A stretch of DNA of 50,838 bases. Source: Singulisphaera sp. GP187 (lineage in GTDB: Bacteria; Planctomycetota; Planctomycetia; Gemmatales; Gemmataceae). How positions within the stretch are numbered: position 1 is the stretch's first letter; every line of letters begins with the position of its first letter. The translations under genes and the position numbers were made by a program. Under the pieces are notes generated by a model. It did not search any database. It saw only the letters and a list, made by a program, of their open reading frames with translations, and was not told the DNA's origin. Shown here piece by piece: positions 43,995-50,838 of this stretch. Location: NCBI GenBank assembly GCA_945905925.1, contig CAMDQN010000035.1:1-50838 (forward strand), written 5' to 3'.

Positions 43995-45713
43995 ATGGCC
44001 AAAGGCAGAGGCGACTTCGCGGACATTCTTCTCAAGAAGAAAATGATTAGCCCGGACCAACTCGCCGAGGCCCAGAGCATCGCCAGCGCGACCGGCATCA
44101 AACTGCAAGACGCGATCATCAAGCAGCAGTACCTCTCCGCCAACGAGGTGATGTCGGCTCTCGCCGAACACTTCGGGATGAAGTTCGTGGACCTCAAAGA
44201 GGTTCAGATCCCGAAGGCGGTCATCGAACTGGTGCCGGAATCGGTCGCCCGCGAAAATCTCGTGCTGCCGCTACAACTCGAAGGCAACACGATCGAACTG
44301 ATCACCGCCGACCCGACAAACTATGACACGGTTCAGAAACTCCAGTTCATTCTGAACAAGGAGATCCGGCCGGTTCTCGCCACACAGGAACAAATTCAAG
44401 AGGCGATCAACGCGAACTACGGTCAGTCGGAAACCGAGTCCGTGGACTCGATGCTCGTCGAGTTCACCGACACGGCCATCGAGTTCACGCAGACCGAATC
44501 CAGTCTCCAGTTGGCGAACGCGGACGACTCCGACGCACCGGTGGTGCGGTTGGTTAACTTGATCATTTCCGAAGCCGTGAACCTGCGTGCTTCGGACATT
44601 CACATCGAACCGTTCACGGACCGCGTCCGAGTGCGCTACCGGATCGACGGCGTGCTCATCGAGCGTGACTCGGCCCCGCGCCGACTCCTCTCGCCACTGC
44701 TCTCACGTTTGAAGATCATGGGTCAGATCGACATCAGCGAGAAGCGCCGCCCCCAGGACGGGCGCATCAAGATGACGGTCCAGGGCAAACACTTCGACCT
44801 GCGCGTGAGTATGCTCCCGACGGTTCACGGTCAGTCCGCGGTCATGCGTATCCTGGACCGCGGCAACATTCAGGTCAGCATCAAAGACCTCGGGTTCGCG
44901 GACGACGATTACAAAAGTTTCCAACAGATCATCAAGCGCCCTAACGGCATCTTCCTGGTGACCGGTCCTACCGGTTCTGGGAAGACAACCACCCTGTACT
45001 CCGCGCTGAACGAACTCAACCGCCCAGACCGCAAAATCATCACTGCGGAAGACCCGGTCGAGTACTACCTCCCCGGCATCAACCAAGTCGAGGTGAAGCA
45101 CGGGATCGGGCTGGATTTCGCCCGGATTATTCGTGCCATGCTTCGTCAAGCGCCTAACATTATTTTGGTGGGCGAAATCCGCGACAAGGAGACGGCGGAA
45201 ATCGCGGTTCAGGCGTCTCTCACCGGACACTTGGTTTTTAGCACGCTTCACACGAACGACGCTCCAAGTGCGATTACCCGCCTCGGAGACATCGGAGTCC
45301 AGCCGTTCCTCATCGCGAGTTCGGTCATCGCGATCATGGCACAGCGCCTCGTGCGCGTGAACTGCCTCAAGTGCAAAGAGCCGTACCAGCCCCAAGCGGG
45401 CGAGCTGAAGGCCGCGGGTATCACCCACGAGCAAGCGTCGCGGGCGACGTTCATGAAGGGGCGCGGCTGCAACCACTGCCGCCAAAATGGCTATCGCGGG
45501 CGGCACGGCCTCTTTGAAATGATGAAAATGAGTTCCACGATTCGCGAACTCACGTTCGCGCAGGCGCCGGCCCAGGAAATCCGCCGGAAGGCCCGGAGTA
45601 CGGGGATGCGGAGCCTGCTCGATGACGGCCTCCTGAAAGCACTTAAGGGCAGTACGACGCTCGAAGAGGTATTGAGCACCTGCCACGCCGAGGTGTTGGT
45701 CGCGAAGGAGTAG
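43995..45713 (+). CDS. Type IV pilus / type II secretion assembly ATPase (PilB/GspE-like) 1
   Basis: 572-aa cytoplasmic ATPase with AAGGAA before the ATG. The N-terminal MshEN-like domain (about 5-150; LLKKKMISPDQLAEAQ, SALAEHFGMKFVDL) is followed by the ATPase core: DIHIEPFTDRVRVRYRIDG; Walker A G324-PTGSGK330-TT; Asp box ITAEDPVEYYLPGINQ; Walker B ILVGEIRD with E394; His box SLTGHLVFSTLHTND. A tetracysteine zinc motif is at C457, C460, C492 and C495. These hexamers drive pilin extraction and polymerisation. First gene of the pilus cluster. A gap of 264 nt to pilT contains an imperfect inverted repeat. Confidence 0.93.
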   Translation: MAKGRGDFADILLKKKMISPDQLAEAQSIASATGIKLQDAIIKQQYLSANEVMSALAEHFGMKFVDLKEVQIPKAVIELVPESVARENLVLPLQLEGNTIELITADPTNYDTVQKLQFILNKEIRPVLATQEQIQEAINANYGQSETESVDSMLVEFTDTAIEFTQTESSLQLANADDSDAPVVRLVNLIISEAVNLRASDIHIEPFTDRVRVRYRIDGVLIERDSAPRRLLSPLLSRLKIMGQIDISEKRRPQDGRIKMTVQGKHFDLRVSMLPTVHGQSAVMRILDRGNIQVSIKDLGFADDDYKSFQQIIKRPNGIFLVTGPTGSGKTTTLYSALNELNRPDRKIITAEDPVEYYLPGINQVEVKHGIGLDFARIIRAMLRQAPNIILVGEIRDKETAEIAVQASLTGHLVFSTLHTNDAPSAITRLGDIGVQPFLIASSVIAIMAQRLVRVNCLKCKEPYQPQAGELKAAGITHEQASRATFMKGRGCNHCRQNGYRGRHGLFEMMKMSSTIRELTFAQAPAQEIRRKARSTGMRSLLDDGLLKALKGSTTLEEVLSTCHAEVLVAKE

Positions 45714-45715
45714 AG

Positions 45716-45817
45716 ATCGGAGGACAGAAGGCAGAGAACAGAGGATTGGGCATCGGAAACGTCCATGCTTCGTGTCGATTCTGCTCTCTGTTTTCTGCTC
45801 TGGTCGTCGTATCCTCC
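45716..45817. repeat. Imperfect inverted repeat (AGAAGGCAGAGAACAGAG type)
   Basis: Left arm 45719-45743 (GGAGGACAGAAGGCAGAGAA...) and right arm about 45784-45817 (CTCTCTGTTTTCTGCTCTGG...) pair imperfectly between the first ATPase gene and pilT. Confidence 0.5.
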
Positions 45818-45846
45818 GTACTGCGGGGGAGTTCCGGTTCCGATTT

Positions 45847-45906
45847 TTGGTCGCGCCGCCGAACCACGCGATAATGCGACACCGGGACACGCGCGTTGTC
45901 CCGGTG
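45847..45906 (+). promoter_or_regulatory. Candidate promoter and leader hairpin for pilT
   Basis: TTGGTC (45847-45852), a 17-nt spacer and GATAAT (45870-45875, five of six) form a plausible promoter. Directly after, 10-bp arms (45880-45889, 45897-45906) form a hairpin followed by GCTTTTC, which would be the 5' end of the transcript. The leader to the pilT start is about 95 nt. Confidence 0.3.
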
Positions 45907-45977
45907 GCTTTTCGCGGTTTCCCGTTTCTCGCACGGGTTGGTTCGTGTCGGCACCGTCGCCAAGTTGAGGGGTTCCC

Positions 45978-47132
45978 GTGGCTAAAGTCTCGATGGAGAA
46001 GTTGCTCGCTACTGTCATTCAGTTGAAGGCGAGCGACTTGCACATTAGCGTCGGTCAACCGCCGGTCGTGCGCCACCAGGGGCGTATGAAGAAACTCGAC
46101 CTCGGCGGGCTGATTCTGGAGCAGGACGACACGACCTCGTTGATGAAGTCCATCACGCCCGACCGGTGCCAACAGGAACTCCAGTCGAAGGGCGGGGCCG
46201 ACTTCGCCATCGAGTACGTGGACGGCTACCGGTTCCGCGTCGCGGTGTTCAAGCAGAAAGGCACCATCGGCATGGTGCTGCGGCGCATCCCGAGCCAGTT
46301 CCTCACGTTCGAGCAGCTCAAGACGCCGGAAGCGATCCGCTCGCTGATCATCCGCCCGCGCGGATTGTTCCTCGTCACCGGGCCGACCGGCTCAGGCAAA
46401 ACGACCTCGCTCGCGTCGATGATTAATTTCATCAACGACAACTATGACCGGCACATCATCACGCTGGAAGACCCGATCGAGTACTTCCACAAGCACAAAA
46501 AGAGCACCGTCAACCAGCGCGAAATCGGCATCGACGTGCCGGACTTCAAGGAAGGCATCCGTCGAGCTTTGCGTATGGACCCCGACGTGATCCTCGTCGG
46601 TGAAATGCGCGACCTCGAAACGATCCGCGCCGCGCTCGAAGCGGCTGAAACCGGGCACTTGGTGTTCGGTACGCTGCACACGTCCGGTGCCGCTTCGACC
46701 GTGGACCGCGTCGTCACGGTGTTCCCCGAAAACGAGCAGGATCAGATCCGCACGCAGTTGGCCGGTTCGCTCATTGGCGTGCTGTCGCAGGCTCTTTTGC
46801 CGAAGAAGCCAGAGGGTTTGATCGCGGCTTACGAGATGATGGTCGTCACGCCCGCCATCAAGAACCTGATTCGCGAGAACAAGACGTACCGCATCGATTC
46901 GTCGGTGCAAACCGGGCGCAAACACGGCATGTTCTTGCTTGACGACGCGCTGTTCCGGCTGTGGCGCGACGACCTCTGCGAGAAGGAAGAGGTGCTTCTG
47001 AAATCGAGCAAGCCGAACGACCTGGCCGCGAAGATCGCGCACGCCGAACGCGGTCTCGATGACGACGAAGAGGGCGGAGACGAGGACGAAGACGAGGACG
47101 AAGACGAAGACGAAGACGAAGACGAGAAGTGA
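45978..47132 (+). CDS. pilT: Twitching motility ATPase with acidic tail
   Basis: 384-aa retraction ATPase. Walker A is G135-PTGSGK141-TT; the Asp box is ITLEDPIEYFH; Walker B is VILVGEMRD with E209; ETGHLVFGTLHTSGA is the His box; AIKNLIREN near 300 matches the PilT-specific AIRNLIRE signature. Unlike the neighbouring PilB-like proteins it has no zinc motif and no MshEN domain, as expected. After LDDDEEGG it ends in a run of alternating Asp and Glu (about 20 residues), encoded by GACGAA repeats; typical PilT ends near residue 345-350. It depolymerises pili. Confidence 0.95.
   Translation: MAKVSMEKLLATVIQLKASDLHISVGQPPVVRHQGRMKKLDLGGLILEQDDTTSLMKSITPDRCQQELQSKGGADFAIEYVDGYRFRVAVFKQKGTIGMVLRRIPSQFLTFEQLKTPEAIRSLIIRPRGLFLVTGPTGSGKTTSLASMINFINDNYDRHIITLEDPIEYFHKHKKSTVNQREIGIDVPDFKEGIRRALRMDPDVILVGEMRDLETIRAALEAAETGHLVFGTLHTSGAASTVDRVVTVFPENEQDQIRTQLAGSLIGVLSQALLPKKPEGLIAAYEMMVVTPAIKNLIRENKTYRIDSSVQTGRKHGMFLLDDALFRLWRDDLCEKEEVLLKSSKPNDLAAKIAHAERGLDDDEEGGDEDEDEDEDEDEDEDEK
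47079..47126. repeat. GACGAA/GACGAG hexanucleotide tract in pilT
   Basis: About eight near-perfect hexanucleotide units encode the Asp/Glu tail of PilT. Units are in frame, so copy-number changes would only alter tail length. Confidence 0.8.
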
Positions 47133-47134
47133 CT

Positions 47135-47220
47135 GTGGCGAGCGGGGGCGTCAGCCCCTGATGCTTGGCCCACCAACGACATTCTCATCGCAATCCGGGG
47201 GCTGACGCCCCGCTCGCCAC
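47135..47220. repeat. Family-2 repeat pair forming a long hairpin
   Basis: Two opposed family-2 units (47135-47158 and 47198-47220) pair over 23 bp with a one-base bulge and a 39-nt loop. They lie between pilT and the second ATPase gene. Confidence 0.8.
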
Positions 47221-47252
47221 GAACCTTCGACTTCACACGAAACGGAACTCTG

Positions 47253-49223
47253 ATGTCCACGCCGACCCCGCCGAACAACCCAAACCTGCCGCCGAAAAAG
47301 CCGGGCGACGCGACCAACAAGCCCACAACCGGGAGCGGGCAGCCCACCAAGCCCACGGTCCCAGGGCAGAAGCCCACAACGCCCGCGTCGGGACAGCCCA
47401 CCAAGCCCGGTGTTCCGGCGCCGAAGCCGGCCGCGGCGAAACCCGCGCAACCGGCACCGGTGAAGAAGCCAACCCCAACCAAGAGCCGCTTTTCGCACAT
47501 CGACGCCAACACGCTCCAGCTCGCCAAGAAACTCGAAGACCTCGGTTTCCTCGATGGCGCGCAGATCGAAACCCTCTATGAGGACATGCGCGCCAGCGAC
47601 TCGCAACTCGGCGAGATCGCCATCCAACGTGGGCTACTCAACGAGGAACAACTGCTCCAGGCGACGGCCGAAATTCACGGCATGCGCGTCGCCAACCTCG
47701 AAGATCTGAAGCCGACACCGGCCGCGATCAAACTCGTGATGAAGAACATCGCGGAGATGTACAAACTGGTGCCGATCACCTTTGAGAACGACACGCTGAC
47801 GGTCGCGATGTCCGATCCCAACAACATGCAGGCGATGGACGACCTGCGTAACCTGTTGGGCATCAAACTGGTGAACCCGATCCTCGGGCCGCCCAAGCAG
47901 GTCGCGCAACTGCTCGCGCGGGCCTACTCGAACGAGAAGGAAGAGACGATCACCTCGGTGTATGCCCAGATCGAGGCGGACCAGAGCATCGGCGCCAGTT
48001 CGATGGGCCGCGAGACGTCCATCGACATCACCGCGAAAGAGGAAATGGAGTCCGCGCCCGTGCGGAAGCTCATCAACATGGTTCTGTTGATGGCGATCCG
48101 CGACCACGCCTCGGACGTCCACTTCGAGCCGTTTGAAGACGAATACAAGATGCGGTATCGGTGCGATGGTGTGCTCTACGAGATGGTGCCGCCACCGCGC
48201 CACCTCGCGACCGCGATCGCTTCGCGTATCAAGGTCATGGCGAACCTCGACATCGCCGAACGCCGGATGCCGCAGGACGGACGCATCGAACTTAATGTCG
48301 GTGGGAACCCGGTCGATATGCGCGTCAGCGTTCTCCCGACTCTGTTCGGTGAGAGCGTCGTAATTCGAGTTCTGGACCGGACCAACGTCGGTCTGTCGCT
48401 CGACCGCATCGGGATGCCGCCGGACCTGCTCGGTCAGTTCCGCGCGATCATCAAGAAGCCCAACGGCATCGTTCTGGTCACCGGGCCAACCGGGTCCGGG
48501 AAGACTACCACGCTGTACTCCGCGCTCTCCGAACTCAACGAAATCGATACCAAGATCATCACCACGGAAGACCCGGTCGAGTACGAAATCGACGGCATCA
48601 CGCAGTGCCCGATCAACCACGAAATCGACGTGACCTTCGCGAGCGCGCTCCGCTCCATTCTCCGTCAAGACCCAGACATTATTCTTGTGGGTGAGATTCG
48701 CGACCTTGAAACCGCGGGCATCGCGATTCAGGCGTCGCTGACGGGGCACTTGGTATTCAGCACGCTGCACACCAACGACGCTCCATCGTCCGTGACGCGG
48801 CTCCGCGACATGGGTGTGGAACCGTTCCTCATCACGGCTACCGTCGAAGCGATTCAAGCACAGCGGCTCGTGCGCCGCGTGTGTGCGGCGTGCAAGACGC
48901 CCTACGAGCCGACCCGCGAGCAACTCATGGAGTTGAACCTCACCCCTGAGCAGGTGAAGGACCGGCCGTTTTACTACGGTGAGGGGTGCGACAAGTGTAA
49001 CAACCTGGGCTTCAAGGGTCGCACCGGGTTGTACGAACTGCTGATCATGAACGACGACATCCGGGATTTGGTGAGTCGCGGGGCGAGCACCGACGCCTTG
49101 CGGAATTACTCGCGCAAGTTGGGGATGCCGAGCCTCCGCGACTCCGGTCTGCGGGCCTTGTTCGGCGGCACGACCACGCTCGACGAGGTGGTCCGCGAGA
49201 CCGTTCAGGACGACGAAGGGTAA
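47253..49223 (+). CDS. Type IV pilus / type II secretion assembly ATPase (PilB/GspE-like) 2
   Basis: 656-aa ATPase. Residues 1-75 are a Pro/Thr/Lys-rich tail (NLPPKKPGDATNKP, GVPAPKPAAAKPAQ) absent from the first copy. An MshEN-like domain follows (about 82-230; LEDLGFLDGAQIETLYEDM, LGEIAIQRGLLNEEQLLQ). The core has Walker A G411-PTGSGK417-TTT, ITTEDPVEYEIDGITQ, Walker B ILVGEIRD with E481, SLTGHLVFSTLHTND, and zinc cysteines C544, C547, C579 and C582. The core is close to, but not identical with, that of the first ATPase, so the cluster has two distinct assembly motors. Confidence 0.93.
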   Translation: MSTPTPPNNPNLPPKKPGDATNKPTTGSGQPTKPTVPGQKPTTPASGQPTKPGVPAPKPAAAKPAQPAPVKKPTPTKSRFSHIDANTLQLAKKLEDLGFLDGAQIETLYEDMRASDSQLGEIAIQRGLLNEEQLLQATAEIHGMRVANLEDLKPTPAAIKLVMKNIAEMYKLVPITFENDTLTVAMSDPNNMQAMDDLRNLLGIKLVNPILGPPKQVAQLLARAYSNEKEETITSVYAQIEADQSIGASSMGRETSIDITAKEEMESAPVRKLINMVLLMAIRDHASDVHFEPFEDEYKMRYRCDGVLYEMVPPPRHLATAIASRIKVMANLDIAERRMPQDGRIELNVGGNPVDMRVSVLPTLFGESVVIRVLDRTNVGLSLDRIGMPPDLLGQFRAIIKKPNGIVLVTGPTGSGKTTTLYSALSELNEIDTKIITTEDPVEYEIDGITQCPINHEIDVTFASALRSILRQDPDIILVGEIRDLETAGIAIQASLTGHLVFSTLHTNDAPSSVTRLRDMGVEPFLITATVEAIQAQRLVRRVCAACKTPYEPTREQLMELNLTPEQVKDRPFYYGEGCDKCNNLGFKGRTGLYELLIMNDDIRDLVSRGASTDALRNYSRKLGMPSLRDSGLRALFGGTTTLDEVVRETVQDDEG

Positions 49224-49284
49224 TGAAGAACCTACCCCCAACCCCCTTCCCTTCAGGGAGGGGAGTTGGGGGGTAGGTTCTTCA
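49224..49284. repeat. Family-1 palindrome after the second ATPase gene
   Basis: Outer arms TGAAGAACCTACCCCC / GGGGGTAGGTTCTTCA with an inner CCCT/AGGG hairpin, starting at the stop codon. It separates the second ATPase from pilC; the remaining 126 nt up to pilC show nothing further apart from GTGAGGAATAC, which supplies GAGG for pilC. Confidence 0.75.
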
Positions 49285-49410
49285 CACGCGGAGGCTCGCA
49301 CCTCCGGTTCGTTCGCTCGGAGTTGGAATAGACTGTCGCCACAGACGTTAGCCTCACAGGGGCGGCGACACTCGGACCGCGCCTGACGCACACCACTCGG
49401 TGAGGAATAC

Positions 49411-50655
49411 ATGCCGACCTACAAGTACGAGGCACTGGACACATCCGGGGCCGAGGTGAAGGACTCTGTTGAGGCTTCCAACGAGGAAGAGGCCCAACAG
49501 AAAGTCAAAGCGATGGGCTACTTCGTCACCAAACTGACCGCGATGGCGGGCGGAAAAGGGACGAAGGGTAAGAAAGCCAAGAAGACCGGGAAGAGTCGCA
49601 AGACGTTCGTCATCGGCGGCGTCAAGGCGAAGCAGTTGGTGACCTTCACCCGCCAGTTATCCACGCTCCAGGACGCCGGGCTGCCGGTGTTGCGGTCGCT
49701 CCGCATCCTGGAACGCCAGATGGTCCCGAGCGCTCTCAAGAACGCGCTGATCGATGTGGTCGAGGACGTCGAATCCGGGCAATCGCTTTCGGAGGCGCTC
49801 GGCCGGCACCCGAAAGCGTTCAGCAAGCTCTACGTGAACATGATTCGGGCCGGTGAAGCCGGCGGTGCGCTGGAAATCATTCTCCAGCGCCTCGCCGACT
49901 TCCTCGAAAAGGCCGCCAGCCTGAAGGCCAAGATCATCGGGGCGATGATCTACCCGTCCGTCGTGATCTTCGTCGCGGTGTCCATCCTGACGTTCATCAT
50001 GGTGGCGATCATCCCGAAGTTTAAGAAGATCTTCGACGAGTTCGGGATGACCCTGCCGTGGGCCACCCTCACGCTCATCAAGGTCTCCGTCTGGATGAGC
50101 GAGTTCTGGTGGACGATACCCCTGTTCCCGACCGCCCTGTACTTCCTGCTAAAACTCATCAGACTGTCGCGGGCCGGGAACTTCGCGCTCGACAGAGCCG
50201 TGCTCTGGATCCCCGTCGTCGGGCAACTCGTGGAAAAAACTATTGTTGCGCGGACGATGCGCACCCTCGGCACGCTGATCGCCTCCGGCGTGCCAATCCT
50301 CGAAGCCATCAGCATCGTGAAGGAAACCGCTAATAACGCGGTGTTCGAGCGCATGTTCCAGCGGGTGTTCGAGTCGATCCGCGAGGGCGATACCATCGCG
50401 GACCCGCTCAAGGAGGCCCGTTTGGTAGATAACATGGTCGTGAATATGGTGGAGGTGGGCGAGGAGACCGGCGACCTCGACACCATGCTCTACAAGATCG
50501 CCGACTTCTACGACGAGTGGGTCGATAACCTCGTCAAGTCGCTGATCTCGCTCCTCGAACCCATCATGATCGTGTTCCTGGGTTTCACGATCGGTGCGAT
50601 TGTCATCTCGCTGTTCCTGCCGCTCATCAAGCTGCTGGAAGGGCTTAGCAAGTAA
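49411..50655 (+). CDS. pilC: PilC/GspF-family inner membrane platform protein
   Basis: 414-aa polytopic protein. It opens PTYKYEALDTSGAEVKDSVEA, followed by a Lys-rich stretch (about 50-65), then two T2SSF repeats: FTRQLSTLQDAGLPVLRSL...GRHPKAFSKLYVNMIRAGEAGG and RTMRTLGTLIASGVPILEAI...VVNMVEVGEETG. Membrane helices lie at about 178-200, 228-250 and 383-405. It forms the membrane platform that couples the assembly ATPase to the pilus. GAGG precedes the ATG. The next gene is a prepilin. Confidence 0.93.
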   Translation: MPTYKYEALDTSGAEVKDSVEASNEEEAQQKVKAMGYFVTKLTAMAGGKGTKGKKAKKTGKSRKTFVIGGVKAKQLVTFTRQLSTLQDAGLPVLRSLRILERQMVPSALKNALIDVVEDVESGQSLSEALGRHPKAFSKLYVNMIRAGEAGGALEIILQRLADFLEKAASLKAKIIGAMIYPSVVIFVAVSILTFIMVAIIPKFKKIFDEFGMTLPWATLTLIKVSVWMSEFWWTIPLFPTALYFLLKLIRLSRAGNFALDRAVLWIPVVGQLVEKTIVARTMRTLGTLIASGVPILEAISIVKETANNAVFERMFQRVFESIREGDTIADPLKEARLVDNMVVNMVEVGEETGDLDTMLYKIADFYDEWVDNLVKSLISLLEPIMIVFLGFTIGAIVISLFLPLIKLLEGLSK

Positions 50656-50657
50656 AA

Positions 50658-50746
50658 GGCGGAAGGCGGAGGGCGGAAGGCGGAAGCAGAAATCTGGGGT
50701 TCGATCCGGTTTTTGACTCCGCCTTCCGCCTTCCGCCCTCCGCCCT
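50658..50746. repeat. GGCGGAAGGCGGAGGGCGG inverted repeat
   Basis: Arms of about 26 bp (50658-50685, 50718-50746) with a couple of mismatches, filling the gap between pilC and the prepilin gene. Confidence 0.75.
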
Positions 50747-50764
50747 CACCAAAGGGGGCCGACA

Positions 50765-50838
50765 ATGCTGCGGCGGACCGGATACCGGCGCGACGGGTTC
50801 ACGCTGATCGAATTGCTCGTGGTGATCTCCATCATCGC
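50765..50838 (+). CDS. Type IV prepilin / pseudopilin N-terminus (cut by window edge)
   Basis: The first 24 residues are visible: a basic leader ending in G11 followed by F12-T-L-I-E16-L-L-V-V, the type III (prepilin) signal with Phe at mature position 1 and Glu at position 5. A prepilin peptidase would cut after G11. GGGGG lies just upstream of the ATG. Planctomycete genomes carry many such DUF1559-type pseudopilins; the visible part cannot separate a major pilin from a DUF1559 protein. Confidence 0.9.
   Translation, partial: MLRRTGYRRDGFTLIELLVVISII

Noticed and set aside
47135-47220. Possible CRISPR-like repeat pair
   Set aside because: Units are inverted, not direct, with only two copies and no spacers or cas genes.
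47634-49412. Leftward 592-aa frame opposite the second pilus ATPase
   Set aside because: Antisense shadow of a gene with all Walker and zinc motifs.

Overview
The window is about 50.8 kb of high-GC bacterial chromosome. The gene content points to a planctomycete, most likely a Gemmata-like member of the Gemmataceae. Indicators are a DUF1501 protein, a PPC-domain protein and a DUF1549/DUF1553 (PSCyt2/PSD1) protein side by side, a TIGR03000 protein, an N-terminal LEDR-type motif on a secreted subtilase, a Uma2 nuclease, Gfo/Idh and DUF6807 (PmoA-like) proteins, and menaquinone synthesis by the futalosine route (MqnE). This assignment is inference; no rRNA or tRNA gene was seen.

Layout. 1-3113: the start of a leftward acidic/proline-rich protein, a small leftward ORF, a secreted esterase and a Tat-exported Gfo/Idh-type oxidoreductase. 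3114-3573 is a repeat-rich gap. 3574-4356: CpsB-like PHP phosphatase. 4561-13931: five rightward genes for exported proteins (TPR protein, FG-GAP/VCBS protein, PQQ-like propeller, YdjY-domain protein, proline-rich lipoprotein), closed by a clear hairpin/T-tract terminator. 14014-21142: zinc-ribbon/membrane/propeller protein (-), NADP isocitrate dehydrogenase, a gene remnant, and isoleucyl-tRNA synthetase. 21143-27333: TIGR03000 protein, mqnE, a glycosyltransferase-like protein, an AsmA-like protein and a DUF1501 protein. 27537-35442: PPC-domain protein and DUF1549/1553 cytochrome-like protein (+), then a large S8 protease and a YciI protein (-). 35439-43732: membrane proteins, pterin dehydratase, DUF6807 protein, ADP-ribosylglycohydrolase overlapping a Uma2 gene, a second esterase, and a secreted nucleoside hydrolase fused to duplicated C-terminal modules. 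43995-50838: a type IV pilus/type II secretion cluster (PilB/GspE-like ATPase, PilT, second PilB/GspE-like ATPase, PilC/GspF, prepilin cut by the window edge).

Two points stand out. First, the isoleucyl-tRNA synthetase carries Gly-Val-His-His where class I enzymes have the HxGH signature; this matches the swapped GXHH motif described for some IleRS2 enzymes with extreme mupirocin resistance. Second, the gaps are full of palindromic repeats of at least four families, and these do not stay between genes. One lies in frame inside ileS, one in frame inside a DUF697/YcjF gene, one encodes the C-terminus of the ADP-ribosylglycohydrolase, one the C-terminus of the glycosyltransferase-like protein, and one supplies most of the signal peptide of the PQQ-like protein with its ribosome binding site in the loop. 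Several coding low-complexity tracts (TTGG repeats, GACGAA repeats, a 15-nt repeat) are further candidates for length variation.

Start codons were chosen from Shine-Dalgarno-like sequences, signal peptides and family length. All function calls come from reading motifs by eye without a database search.
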